64,000 bases of DNA, from NCBI RefSeq assembly GCF_003480315.1, contig NZ_QUIV01000001.1:1-64000 (forward strand). The letters run 5' to 3'. A program made the translations under genes and the position numbers. This document shows positions 5,808-15,436 of the stretch, piece by piece; the stretch's first letter is position 1, and every line of letters starts with the position of its first letter. Below the pieces are notes generated by a model that did no database searches, was not told the DNA's origin, and was given only the letters and a program-made list of their open reading frames with translations. The stretch is from Clostridium sp. AM33-3 (GTDB lineage: Bacteria > Bacillota > Clostridia > Lachnospirales > Lachnospiraceae).

Positions 5808-8639
5808 ATGGACAGAGGGACAGAAAAACGGATAAGAAAAACAGATAAGAAAAAAAGCGTATGGCTTAGTATTTTGGTACTGATTATGCTGCTTTTGGTA
5901 CCGGCTTCTGTTCATGCGTCTGAAATGAAAAGCAATGGAAAAACAGCTCAGGCAATGGAGAAAGAAAATAAAACCGTGAGAGTTGGCTATTTTCCATATG
6001 CCAATTTTCAGGAAGGCGGTTATGGGGAACACAAGCAGGGAGCAGGCTATGAGTATCTCCAGAGAATTTCTTATATAACCGGCTGGAAGTATGAATATGT
6101 CTATGGCTCATTTAAAGAGTGTCTGGATATGCTGGCAGATGGAGAAATAGATATACTTGGAAGTGTCAGTTATACACCGGAAAGGGCAGAAGTGATCAGT
6201 TTTTCTGATTATGCGGAGGGAACAGAACGATATTGGATCTATACCAGGGAGGATCATTTGAACCTTACGGATGGAGATTTAAAGCAGCTGAATGGCTGCC
6301 GTATCGGCGTTGAGGATGGAAGCTATCAGAAAAAAAATCTGGAAAAATGGCTGGACAGCAATCAGCTTCATGCAGAGATTGTTGTCTGCAAAGGCTATGA
6401 TGAAATAATAAAAAAACAGGATGCAGATGAACTGGATGCATTCGTGATCCCGGCACTGTCTGTCGACAGTGATTTTATTGCAATTGCTAATATCGGTGTA
6501 AGTGACTGCTATTTCGGTGTATCAAAATCCAGACCGGATCTGTTAAAGGAATTAAATTCTGCCCTGGAAGAAATCAACAATACAAAAACGGACTACAGCA
6601 GCAAGCTGTATGCCCGTTATGAAGAGAAAGCAGCCATAAATTATGCACTAAATATGGAAGAAAAACAATGGCTGGCTGCCCATGAAAATACCATACGTGT
6701 GGGGTATCTAAAGGATAATCTTCCTTTTTGCGGTGAAGAAGACGGGAAACTGACAGGAATTCTCGGAACCGTTCTGGAGACTGTTCAGAAAAAATACGAA
6801 GTCACGATCAAGGCAGTTCCCTGTTCCACGGGCATACAGATGAATGAGGCATTGCAGGCTGGTGAAATTGATATTGCCGGTCCTATCATTCAGGATTTTT
6901 ATACGCAGGAACAGTTTCAGGTAGTTTTGACCGATAAAATCTTTGATATCACGCCGGTAGTTATTTACAAAGGAAATGACTACAGCAGCAGTCTCTCTGC
7001 AATCGCAGCAACAGAGACCTCACTGTATTCTGAATTGATGGTGTCCCTTCTTTTTCTGGACGCCGAGATCAAACAATATGATACACAGGAAGAATGCCTG
7101 GAGGCAGTAGCAAACGGAAAAGTGGGAGCAACTGTTATTCCGTCTTCCAAGATCAATCTTCTGAATGAAAGTTCATTGACCAAAAGTCTGTCATTTGCAG
7201 AGATGGCAAAACGGCAGGAATTAGGAATGTTTACGACGAGAGCAAACAGAAGAGCAGCTACCATTATCAATAAAGCAATTGATCAGTCCTCCGATATTCT
7301 AAATGGCGTTGTCCTTGCACTGAATTCTGTTTCAGAAAAGAAAATGACCCTGCAGGATGTCCTTGCAGAGTATGCCGGTTTCGTGACCGGAATTTCCTTT
7401 GCGATTATTTTTGTACTTCTTCTTCTGGTTTATTCGCTTTTGGCAAGCAGAAAAAAACAGATGGAAGCGTTGAAGGAAGCACAGAATGCAAATGCGGCGA
7501 ATATTGCGAAAACAACGTTCCTGAATCACATGTCCCACGACATCCGGACACCGATGAATGCGATCATCGGATTTACCGATATTGCCTTGAAGCTGAAACC
7601 GGACAGGGAAGTGGAAAATTATCTGAAAAAGATCAGGCAGAGTTCCGAATATCTGATGACCCTGATGAATGATGTGCTGGATATCAGCCGCATTGAAAGC
7701 GGTAAACTGGAATATAAACCAGTGCCGGTGGATTTGGGGGATATGGTTAATACGGTTTTGTCGATTGCAAGAGGCTATACGGAAAACCGCGATCTTATTT
7801 TTACGGTTTCAACAGAAAAACTTAAAAATCCTTATGTGATGGCAGATGAACTCAGGATCAGGGAGGTATTGCTCAACATTATCAGCAATGCAGTCAAATT
7901 TACAAAAGATGGAGGTACAATTTCATTTGCTGCTGAAAGCCGTCCGGGTAAAGATGAGCAGCATATCATTGTGCGCTTACGCATATCAGATACCGGAATT
8001 GGTATGAGCGAGGAGTTCCAGACCAGAATATTTGATGAGTTCAGTCAGGAAAATAACGGAGCAAGAACCAGCTATAAGGGAACCGGACTGGGAATGGCGA
8101 TTGCCAAACGGTATGTAGATCTTATGGGTGGAAAAATTGAAATCAGCAGCAGACAGGGCGTTGGCTCGACATTTACCGTAGAAATCCCATTGCTTATAGC
8201 AGAACATGTGCCAGCTGAAAAGGAAGAAAAGCTCAAAAACGATATTGATGTACGTGGTTTACATGTCCTTTTGGCAGAGGACAATGATTTAAATGCAGAG
8301 ATAGCCGTAACTCTATTGGAAGAAAAAGGGATGATCGTAACCAGGGCTGTCGATGGAAAATCTGCGCTCACGCAGTTTTGCAATACAGCACCGGGGACCT
8401 TTGAGTTGATCTTAATGGATATCATGATGCCGGAAATGAACGGATATGAAACAACAAAAGCCATAAGGAATATGCCGGATCGCCCGGACGGAAAGAAGAT
8501 TCCCATTATAGCAATGACAGCGAATGCATTTGCAGAGGATATACAGGCAGCTTTGGATGCCGGGATGGATGGTCATGTGGCAAAGCCGGTCGATATGAGT
8601 GTGTTACTGTCTGTCATCACAAAATATATAAAACGATGA
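5808..8639 (+). CDS. EvgS-like hybrid sensor histidine kinase with two solute-binding sensor domains
   Basis: 943 residues. A signal anchor (about 20-38) is followed by two tandem extracytoplasmic SBP_bac_3-type domains (about 52-275, starting VRVGYFP, and 293-510, starting IRVGYLK). A transmembrane helix follows (about 528-548), then HisKA with phospho-acceptor His577 in NHMSHDIRTPMNA, HATPase_c with DTGIGMS and GTGLGMA, and a receiver domain with Asp871 in LMDIMMPEMNG. There is no Hpt domain, so phosphate must pass to a separate protein. It probably senses amino acids or similar small ligands. The gene follows the c-di-GMP riboswitch, tying synthesis to c-di-GMP level. A tandem paralogue follows after 31 bases. 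The start has an AAGGAGG site. Confidence 0.9.
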   Translation: MDRGTEKRIRKTDKKKSVWLSILVLIMLLLVPASVHASEMKSNGKTAQAMEKENKTVRVGYFPYANFQEGGYGEHKQGAGYEYLQRISYITGWKYEYVYGSFKECLDMLADGEIDILGSVSYTPERAEVISFSDYAEGTERYWIYTREDHLNLTDGDLKQLNGCRIGVEDGSYQKKNLEKWLDSNQLHAEIVVCKGYDEIIKKQDADELDAFVIPALSVDSDFIAIANIGVSDCYFGVSKSRPDLLKELNSALEEINNTKTDYSSKLYARYEEKAAINYALNMEEKQWLAAHENTIRVGYLKDNLPFCGEEDGKLTGILGTVLETVQKKYEVTIKAVPCSTGIQMNEALQAGEIDIAGPIIQDFYTQEQFQVVLTDKIFDITPVVIYKGNDYSSSLSAIAATETSLYSELMVSLLFLDAEIKQYDTQEECLEAVANGKVGATVIPSSKINLLNESSLTKSLSFAEMAKRQELGMFTTRANRRAATIINKAIDQSSDILNGVVLALNSVSEKKMTLQDVLAEYAGFVTGISFAIIFVLLLLVYSLLASRKKQMEALKEAQNANAANIAKTTFLNHMSHDIRTPMNAIIGFTDIALKLKPDREVENYLKKIRQSSEYLMTLMNDVLDISRIESGKLEYKPVPVDLGDMVNTVLSIARGYTENRDLIFTVSTEKLKNPYVMADELRIREVLLNIISNAVKFTKDGGTISFAAESRPGKDEQHIIVRLRISDTGIGMSEEFQTRIFDEFSQENNGARTSYKGTGLGMAIAKRYVDLMGGKIEISSRQGVGSTFTVEIPLLIAEHVPAEKEEKLKNDIDVRGLHVLLAEDNDLNAEIAVTLLEEKGMIVTRAVDGKSALTQFCNTAPGTFELILMDIMMPEMNGYETTKAIRNMPDRPDGKKIPIIAMTANAFAEDIQAALDAGMDGHVAKPVDMSVLLSVITKYIKR

Positions 8640-8670
8640 AGAACCTGGCGGTTTGAGGGAGAAAACAACA

Positions 8671-9168
8671 ATGTATAAACGTAGAAAAAGAACAGCCGTA
8701 CTAGGTGCAGGTGTATTTGTGGTTTTGGGAATGTGGATACTATTTTCTGTACATTGCTGGGCTGCTGAGCCGCAGTATGATGACAGGCAGCAGATCATCC
8801 GTGTCGGTTCCTTTGAGGATACCTTCGATTATGTTGATGAGTACGGGGTTAGACGCGGCTTCGGCTACGAACTCATGCAGGCTCTGGAAGGCTATACCGG
8901 ATGGAAGTTTGAGTATGTGAAATGTGACTGGTCCAACTGTTTTGATAAGCTTGAAAACGGTGAGATCGATATCATGGGAGATATTTCCTATACCGATGAA
9001 CGGGAACAAAAGATGCTGTATTCGGCGGAACCGATGGGGGAGGAAAAATATATCCTCTATGCTGATCTATCAGATACCGATGTCGTGACATCGGATTTTC
9101 GGTCTATGGACGGGAAACGCGTAGGCGTGCTCTTAGGTACAGAGCCTGAAGTCATGCTGACAGAATGA
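8671..9168 (+). pseudogene. N-terminal part of the second EvgS-like kinase, ended by an in-frame TGA
   Basis: A signal anchor (about 9-30) and most of the first SBP_bac_3 domain, paralogous to the preceding kinase. The frame stops at TGA (codon 166) and then continues without any shift through ENKNGIHTEHV into the 763-residue downstream ORF. In the paralogue the aligned residue is Trp181 (NLEKWLDSNQ against MLTE-stop-ENKNG), so a TGG to TGA change is the simplest cause. ATG 8671, behind GAGGGAGA, is preferred over the upstream TTG. Confidence 0.8.
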
Positions 9169-9234
9169 GAAAATAAGAATGGCATACATACAGAACACGT
9201 AAATGTATATAATAATGCCGATGTCGAAAAGAAA

Positions 9235-11526
9235 TTGGCGGATCATGAGATTGATTGCTTTGTGTCTCTGGAGGAATCCTTCTGGTCGGAGCAGGGAATC
9301 TCATCCGTTGCCACGGTTGGCAAATCCGGCATATATTTTGTGATAAACAAAGAGCGCAGCGATATCAAGGCGGAGCTGGACTGGGCTATGCGTCAGCTGG
9401 AGCAGGACAGTCCGTTTTTCCGGGCAGATCTGTATAAGAAGTATTTTGCGCTTGATTACAGCCAGAGTCTTACTGGCAAAGAAAAGGCATGGCTGGAGGA
9501 GCATGGCAGCATCCGGATCGGATTTATGGACAATGCTCCGTCGGTTTTTTCCATGGATGAAGAGACCGGCAGTCTTGCGGGTACGCTGTCGGAATATATT
9601 TCTTATGCCGTAGACTGTCTGGGGAATCAGACACTGAAATTTGATATACAGGCATATGAGAATTATGAAGAAATGCTTCAGGCCTTACAGGATCACGAAA
9701 TTGACATGATTTATTATGTCGGCAGAAATCCTGATTTTGCAGAGAAACATGGCTTTACGCTGACAAATGCAGCCTGGACCTACAGCCTGATGGCGGTAAC
9801 GGATGAACCGCATTTTAATGAGAATGAAGTGTATACAGTCGCTGTACCAAGGGAAAATGAGGCCTTAAAACAGCATATTGTGTTCAGCTATCCTCAATGG
9901 AGACTGGTCGGTTGCGATTCGCTTCCGGATGCTACAGATATGCTCATGAATGAAAAGGCAGACTGTTTTCTCCTGGGAACCAGTAAAGCACTGAAATATG
10001 ATAATCGTCGAGATTTCAAGAGCATTCCGCTTACAAAAACAATGGAGGCCTGCTTTGCCGTGAGAAACGGAGAGGGAACTCTTTTGACGATACTGAATAA
10101 AACGCTGAAGACCATGCCGTCTGATATGCTTACGAGTGCACTGGCCATCTATGACAGTACGACGGATAAAGTGACATTTTCGGATTTCATAAAAGACAAT
10201 CTTCCGGTTGTGTTTGTCACTTCCGGATTATTTACACTCAGCATAATTGGTGTGATTCTTGTATTTTTGAGAAAGGCCAGGAAGGCAGAAGCTTCTGCAA
10301 AGCTTGCGGCAGATGATACACAAAAGCTGAATGACAGGCTGGAAACCGCCCTGAAAAAAGCAGAGGCGGCCAGTCTCGCAAAGACCAGTTTTCTTAACAA
10401 TATGTCGCATGACATCCGAACTCCTATGAATGTCATTCTGGGCTATGCACAGCTTATGGAGGAGGAGCTGAAAGAAAAGGACCTGCCGGAAACAAAAGAA
10501 CATCTGGAAAAACTGCAGCAGTCCGGAAAGCTTCTTCTGTCCATCATAAATAATGTACTTGATATGGCCAGGATCGAGAGCGGGAAAATGGAGATTGATG
10601 AGAGCTATAGCCGGATTGAAGATATCCGTCAGTCTGTGTTTACAGTTTTTGATGCCGAAGCAAGGAAAAAGAAGATTGCTTTTCGTTACTCGGTGAATGT
10701 AGAGCATGAGCATGTACTGACGGATGTTACCAAGGTAAAAGAGATATTTGTCAATATCCTGAGTAATGCCATGAAATATACTCCTTCCGGTGGCTCTGTT
10801 ACGGTAAGCCTGGAGGAACTGCCATGCGATGAGCCTGGATACATGATTATGAGAACCAGGGTAAGCGATACGGGAATCGGTATGAGTCAGGATTATCTGA
10901 CAAGGATTTTCGAAGCCTTTACCCGTGAGAAAAACACCACAAGGAGTAAAATTGCTGGAACCGGACTTGGAATGTCCATCGTAAAGAGATATGTGGACCT
11001 GCTTGGTGGAACAATACAGGTAGAGAGCGAGCTCGGAAAGGGCAGTACCTTTACTGTTACGCTGAAACACAAAATAGCAGATGAAAGCTTTTATGAAAAC
11101 AGGAAGATCGAAAATCCGGAAACAGGCACGGAAATCCTGGAAGGCAGGAATATCCTTATAGCAGAGGATAATGATCTGAATGCGGAGATTGCAGAGGCAA
11201 TCCTTAAGCGTGCCGGTCTGAAAATAGAGCGCGTGGTGAATGGCATTCAGTGTGTCAACATGATAACAAAAATGCCGGCGGATACCTATGATATGATCCT
11301 CATGGATATCCAGATGCCTGAAATGGATGGCTATGAAGCAGCACGGGCAATCCGGCAGCTGCCGGATCGGGAGAAGGCATGTATCCCGATCATTGCAATG
11401 ACGGCAAATGCATTTGAGGAAGATAAGAAAGATGCCATGGCAGCCGGAATGAACGGTCATATGGCAAAGCCGATTCAGGTAGAACAGCTGCTGTCGATGT
11501 TAGCGGAAATGATGTGCAAAAAATGA
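9235..11526 (+). pseudogene. C-terminal part of the second EvgS-like hybrid kinase
   Basis: Continues in the same frame as the preceding fragment; the first in-frame TTG after the stop has no ribosome binding site. It contains the end of SBP domain 1, a full SBP domain 2 (starting IRIGFMDNAP), a transmembrane helix and HisKA (NMSHDIRTPMN, His at codon 580 of the full gene). HATPase_c (DTGIGMS, GTGLGMS) and a receiver (LMDIQMPEMDG, Asp at codon 879) follow. All catalytic motifs are intact, so loss must be recent, or the TGA is read through or an assembly error. Separately translated, it would lack a signal sequence. Confidence 0.75.
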
Positions 11527-11544
11527 TACCTTTTTTGGCTGTGG

Positions 11545-11573
11545 TTGCCCTCCTGACCATTCTCTGCTATGAT
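11545..11573 (+). promoter_or_regulatory. Putative promoter upstream of the HAD nucleotidase gene
   Basis: TTGCCC, a 17-base spacer and TATGAT, about 100 bases before the start codon and after the kinase stop. Confidence 0.45.
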
Positions 11574-11673
11574 AGAATACAGTATGTGCCTGCGGGCCAG
11601 CTGATGTTTTTTTGATAATTTGATATGATTTAGGTGGAAAATTCAAAATTCAGGAGAAGAAGGATCAGAAAAC

Positions 11674-12195
11674 ATGCAGAAAAAAATGGAATTAAACAGT
11701 GACATGCGGGTTTATTTTGACATGGACGGAACGATCGCAAAATGGTGCGATGTCCCTGTTGAGGAAAGCAGAAAGCCGGGATATTATGCAGATCTGGAGC
11801 CGGAAACGGAGCTTCTGGATTTTATGCGCGCAGCCATGAAGCGAGGGGAAGATATTTATATTTTGTCCTCATACTACACGGACACCAGAGCATTGCTGGA
11901 GAAGAAAAAATGGCTGGATCAATATCTGCCGGAGATTGATTCCGCGCACTGTCTCTTTGTGCCGTACGGAAAGAATAAGGCAGAGTTTATCGAGGCAATG
12001 CTGCATCGCAGGCTCAGCCGGGCAGATATCCTGATCGATGATCATACACCGAATCTGCACCGCTGGGAAGCAGCGGGCGGTACCGGGATCAAATGGCTGA
12101 ATCAGGTCAACGGAAACAACGGCCGCTTTGAGGGCGCCCGGGTGGGCAGCGCAGAGGAGCTCAGGGCAGTGCTGGACAACGCTTTGCAGGGCTAA
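11674..12195 (+). CDS. HAD-superfamily 5'(3')-deoxyribonucleotidase-like phosphatase
   Basis: 173 residues. HAD motif I is DMDGTIAKW near residue 17, with the nucleophile and acid/base Asp pair. Motif II is the LSSYY segment. A Lys in the FVPYGKNKAEF segment fits motif III, and motif IV is ILIDDHTPNL with two Asp for Mg2+. The short, cap-poor layout resembles the NT5C-type nucleotidases encoded by Firmicutes and their phages, so dephosphorylation of a (deoxy)nucleoside monophosphate is likely, though other small phosphates are possible. It is cytosolic. It stands before the UxaA-like pair without an evident functional link. Confidence 0.7.
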   Translation: MQKKMELNSDMRVYFDMDGTIAKWCDVPVEESRKPGYYADLEPETELLDFMRAAMKRGEDIYILSSYYTDTRALLEKKKWLDQYLPEIDSAHCLFVPYGKNKAEFIEAMLHRRLSRADILIDDHTPNLHRWEAAGGTGIKWLNQVNGNNGRFEGARVGSAEELRAVLDNALQG

Positions 12196-12237
12196 GTTTG
12201 ATATAACAAATCAGAGACATATTTTGGAGGGTATTGC

Positions 12238-12531
12238 ATGATGGGGGAGAAACAGATCAACGCAATGATCATAAATGAGAAGGATCATGTGATCATGACA
12301 ACAGAAACCGTAAAGAAAGGGCAGACGCTTTGCTACAGGGATACAGGCGGTTGTCACACACTGACAGCCCTGGAGGATATTCCAAAGTATCATAAGGCAG
12401 TGGTGAAAGCGGTCAAACGCGGAGAACAGGTGCTGAAATACGGGGAAAATATCGGCCACGCGCTGGCGGATATCGAACCGGGGGCATGGGTCCATACACA
12501 CAATCTGAGCGACTATCCAGAGGAGGAATGA
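12238..12531 (+). CDS. UxaA-family (SAF domain) small subunit of an altronate-type dehydratase
   Basis: 97 residues matching the N-terminal SAF-domain half of UxaA/GarD dehydratases, which in many Firmicutes is a separate small subunit. Recognisable parts are the central GQTLCYRD turn, DIPKYHKAVV, and the GENIGHALADIEPGAWVHTH ending, where the His residues help bind catalytic metal. It is two bases from the next gene and preceded by a GGAGGG site. With a broken large subunit downstream it is probably functionless now, though the reading frame itself is intact. Confidence 0.75.
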   Translation: MMGEKQINAMIINEKDHVIMTTETVKKGQTLCYRDTGGCHTLTALEDIPKYHKAVVKAVKRGEQVLKYGENIGHALADIEPGAWVHTHNLSDYPEEE

Positions 12532-12532
12532 T

Positions 12533-12823
12533 ATGAAATTTCAGGGGTTTGTGAGAGAAAACGGACAGGTAGGAATTCGGAATCATGTGGTTGTAATGCC
12601 TGGAGTGATCTGCGCAGAAATGGCAGCCAAAAAAATTGCCTCCGAATGCGGGGCGGTGTTTCTGGCAAATCCCATAGGCTGCGGTTTAAATCCAAAAGAT
12701 ATGACGGTCATGCCAGATGCAGAAGGAGGCAGATGCAGTACCCCGGACCGAAGCAGATCTGTCAGATCTGATCCTGGGACTGGAATGCGGCGGCTCCGAT
12801 CCAACCTCCGGCTTCTCTTCTAA
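12533..12823 (+). pseudogene. UxaA-type dehydratase large subunit, N-terminal fragment
   Basis: The first about 56 residues (MKFQGFVRENGQVGIRNHV.. to NPIGCGLNPKD) are the normal N-terminus of the dehydratase catalytic subunit. After that the frame becomes Arg/Ser-rich nonsense and ends. The family is about 385 residues; roughly 75-80 central residues expected after GLNPKD are absent and the frame changes. The scar lies near 12700-12740. Substrate in the intact form would be altronate, galactarate or a related sugar acid. Confidence 0.8.
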
Positions 12824-13496
12824 TACGGTGCTGGGGCTTGTCACCGACGAGGTGATCGATGCCGGCGGTACCGCGATCCTGAGCGAGACCGTGGAGTGTA
12901 TCGGCGCGGAGCATATTCTGCGTCAGAACGGAAGAACTCCGGAAATCGGAGAACAGATTTACCAGGCAATTCTTGACTGGGAACAGAAACGATATGAGGA
13001 ATCAGGGCAGGATGTGCGGTGCGGAAATCCGTCGCCGGGAAATATGGCCGGCGGCATTACCACACTGACGGAAAAATCGCTCGGCTGCATTCATAAGGCC
13101 GGCTCCAGACCCTTTGACGGCTGTTTTGAGTATGGACAGTGGATTGACAGAAAGGGGCTGTATTTTGTGAATGCGGCAGCTTCCGATGTACTCAGTGTCA
13201 CAGCGTTAGCTGCAGCAGGAGCCACGCTGGTGGCGTTTACCACGGGTCTTGGCAATCCGATCGGCAATCCGGTCACGCCGGTGGTGAAGATTACCGGCAA
13301 TCACGATACGGCGGAGGCTCTCTGCGAAATCATTGATATCGACACCAGTGCCAGCATACGCGGCGAGAAAAGCCTGCCGGAACTGAAATCAGAGATGCTG
13401 TCCGTCTTCGCAGAGGTCATGAACGGAAAGAAGACCCGCGCAGAAGAAAACGGGGCAAATGAACTAAGCATCAATCAGTGCTATAGCTATGCATAG
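12717..13496 (+). pseudogene. UxaA-type dehydratase large subunit, C-terminal fragment
   Basis: From TEADLSDLILGLECGGSDPT onwards this is a good match in character to the C-terminal two thirds of altronate/galactarate dehydratases, with GGSD, SETVECIGAEH, SPGNMAGGITTL and TGLGNPIGNPVTPVVK. It is in a different frame from the N-terminal fragment and overlaps it. The apparent ATG at its start is inside the deletion scar. Together the two ORFs are one gene broken by an internal deletion with frameshift. Confidence 0.8.
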
Positions 13497-13549
13497 CCCG
13501 TTCCGGGTCCCGTCATGAAAAGCTCCTTTGTAATGGTTGGGAAAGAACT

Positions 13550-14404
13550 TTATCGTTTGGGCTGGTAGCGCATGTCAGATACATTGTAGATGGTGATGAA
13601 GGCCAGCGGGTCTTCCCGGCTGATGTAGTTCATCAGCTTCTGGTATTCGCTTTTGTCGACAATGGTGATGATCTCGTTGTGTCGTTCCATATTATAAGCA
13701 CCGATGGCCTCGTAGATCGTGGCACCGCTGTGCAGATCCTCCACAATAAAGCGGCGAAGCGCCTCCTCCTTTTTTGTGATGATGCAGACGCGCCGTTTTA
13801 TATTATGGCTGAAGATGAAGTGATCCAGGATGATACCGTTAAAGTACGTGCCGAGAATGCTTAAAACGACCGTTTTCTTGTCGTAGACCAGGGCGGCGGA
13901 AAGAGCAACGCACATGCCGGAAAGTGACATGGCCCGTCCCAGGTCCATGTGCAGGTATTTGTTCATGATCTTGGCTACGATATCCAGGCCGCCAGAAGAG
14001 GCATTGCGGTTAAACAGAATGCTTAAGCCGATGCTGACCACCAGAATATAGCAGAGTACATCCAGCTCCTGGCTGTCGGTCAGGGAACCGATGGCCGGAA
14101 ATGCCTTTTCAAACAGGCCGAGAAACAGCGGCAGCATGACGCTGGTGTATACGGTCTTTGCTCCGAATTCTCTGCCGCAGGTAAAGAATCCGATGATGAG
14201 GAGCACTACATTCAGGATCATGGTAATAGCGGAAAGCGGAAGAGGGATAAAGTTGGAAAGCACAATACCGAGACCGGAAATGCTGCTGACAGAGGCATGG
14301 CTTGGCAGCAGGAAAAAATAGACGGCAGCGGCAATGATGGCGACTGCGGCGGTGAGGATGACGGTCTCTTTGATCAGGGAAGACCAGGAATGTTGTCTGT
14401 TCAT
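13550..14404 (-). CDS. YitT-family membrane protein (YitT_membrane + DUF2179)
   Basis: 284 residues, five or six hydrophobic helices in the first about 190 (for example residues 14-33, 43-75, 105-128) with the family's NASSGGLDIVAKIMNKY segment. A soluble C-terminal DUF2179 domain of about 80 residues follows (RRVCIITKKEEALRRFI, then GATIYEAIGAY). Members are integral membrane proteins of unknown transport or regulatory role. It is transcribed alone on the minus strand, opposite to both neighbours. The start has a GGAGG site. Confidence 0.85.
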   Translation of the reverse strand: MNRQHSWSSLIKETVILTAAVAIIAAAVYFFLLPSHASVSSISGLGIVLSNFIPLPLSAITMILNVVLLIIGFFTCGREFGAKTVYTSVMLPLFLGLFEKAFPAIGSLTDSQELDVLCYILVVSIGLSILFNRNASSGGLDIVAKIMNKYLHMDLGRAMSLSGMCVALSAALVYDKKTVVLSILGTYFNGIILDHFIFSHNIKRRVCIITKKEEALRRFIVEDLHSGATIYEAIGAYNMERHNEIITIVDKSEYQKLMNYISREDPLAFITIYNVSDMRYQPKR

Positions 14405-14512
14405 AAGGAACCTCCGGAACGTTTCGAAATTTTCCTGCTCATTTTATCACAGGATGGGACTGCTATCAATAGCCGGAATACACTGGTTGGATGGATTGCA
14501 TAAAAAAAAATG

Positions 14513-14557
14513 ACAAACTTTGTCAAGTTTGTGCACACTTTTTGATTCCGGTATGAT
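14513..14557 (+). promoter_or_regulatory. Promoter with overlapping inverted-repeat operator before the PPTase-pyrH-polC run
   Basis: An 8-base inverted repeat (ACAAACTT-tgtc-AAGTTTGT) at 14513-14532 overlaps the -35 box TTGTGC (14529). A 17-base spacer and TATGAT follow; an alternative -10, TATAAT, lies a few bases downstream. The placement suggests a repressor site, but the regulator is unknown. Confidence 0.4.
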
Positions 14558-14624
14558 ACTATAATGGACGTAAACCCCCCAATACATTATATAGTTTTTG
14601 CAACAAAACGAAATACCTTCTCCT

Positions 14625-14654
14625 GAAATGACCGGTTCCCCAACCGGTCATTTC
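14625..14654. repeat. Perfect 13-base inverted repeat with CCCC loop
   Basis: GAAATGACCGGTT and its exact complement form a strong hairpin in the leader of the PPTase gene. There is no T run on either strand, so it is not a standard terminator; it may be an RNA stability or attenuation element. Confidence 0.5.
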
Positions 14655-14693
14655 GCATATATAGAAATAGTTTGCGGGAACATAACCGGATGA

Positions 14694-15401
14694 ATGGAAC
14701 AGAAAGCGGCAGGGAATAACATGGAAGTATATGTATCTGTGATGTGTGTGGACGCAGCACTTACAATAAAAGAAGAAGCGGATTTAAAAGGACGTCTTTC
14801 CGGGGCAAGACAGGAAAAAATAGAGAGGCTCCGCTATGCTGCGGACCGGCGTCTGTCCCTGGGGGCAGGGCTTCTTCTGGACCAGGGACTGAAACGGTTT
14901 GGACTCCGGGAACGGACAGAAGCCTTCGGAACGGTGGAAAATGGGAAACCGTGTCTTTTGCATCACCCGGAGATCCAGTTCAATCTTTCTCATTCCGGTT
15001 CTATGGTCATGGCTACGTTTGCTTCCTGTCCGGTCGGCTGTGACGTGGAAAAGAAGCAGAAGGCACGCATGGACGTGGCAAAACGGTTTTTTGCACCGGC
15101 AGAGCAGAGGGTCCTTTGGGCGGCGGAAACAGAGGAAGAACGGGATATGCTGTTCAGCCGTCTGTGGACCTTAAAGGAGAGCTATCTGAAGGTGGGAGGT
15201 CAGGGTATGGCTATGGCGCTTGACAGCTTCACGATCGTACCTGGCGCGCAGCCGGTCCTGGCCGGACCAAAAGAAGACAGGTATCGTTTTCAGGAGTTTT
15301 CTCTTCCGGACTACTGCGCCTCCGTGTGCGTGCAGCGAAGCAAAGAAGGAAATGGGGAGACGTTTTTTTTCTCTTTTCAAAACCTGGAAGATATGGTATG
15401 A
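14694..15401 (+). CDS. Sfp-type 4'-phosphopantetheinyl transferase
   Basis: 235 residues with the Sfp superfamily signatures: RRLSLGAGLLL, FNLSHSGSM, VGCDVEKKQ (Mg2+-binding Asp and Glu) and RLWTLKESYLK. It moves phosphopantetheine from CoA to a carrier-protein serine, converting apo to holo acyl or peptidyl carrier proteins. It could serve the fatty-acid ACP, or a peptide or polyketide synthase elsewhere; no such synthase is in the window. It stands first in a co-directional run with pyrH. An internal ATG at 14721 has the better ribosome binding site (AGGGA), so the true start may be there. Confidence 0.85.
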   Translation: MEQKAAGNNMEVYVSVMCVDAALTIKEEADLKGRLSGARQEKIERLRYAADRRLSLGAGLLLDQGLKRFGLRERTEAFGTVENGKPCLLHHPEIQFNLSHSGSMVMATFASCPVGCDVEKKQKARMDVAKRFFAPAEQRVLWAAETEEERDMLFSRLWTLKESYLKVGGQGMAMALDSFTIVPGAQPVLAGPKEDRYRFQEFSLPDYCASVCVQRSKEGNGETFFFSFQNLEDMV

Positions 15402-15436
15402 TACCGATAGAGTTTAAAAAGGAGACGTATGACCAT

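Noticed and set aside
10228..11460. 410-residue minus-strand ORF across the second kinase gene
   Set aside because: It is the antisense of HisKA, HATPase and receiver sequence with clear motifs on the plus strand; Cys/His/Ile-rich composition and no ribosome binding site.
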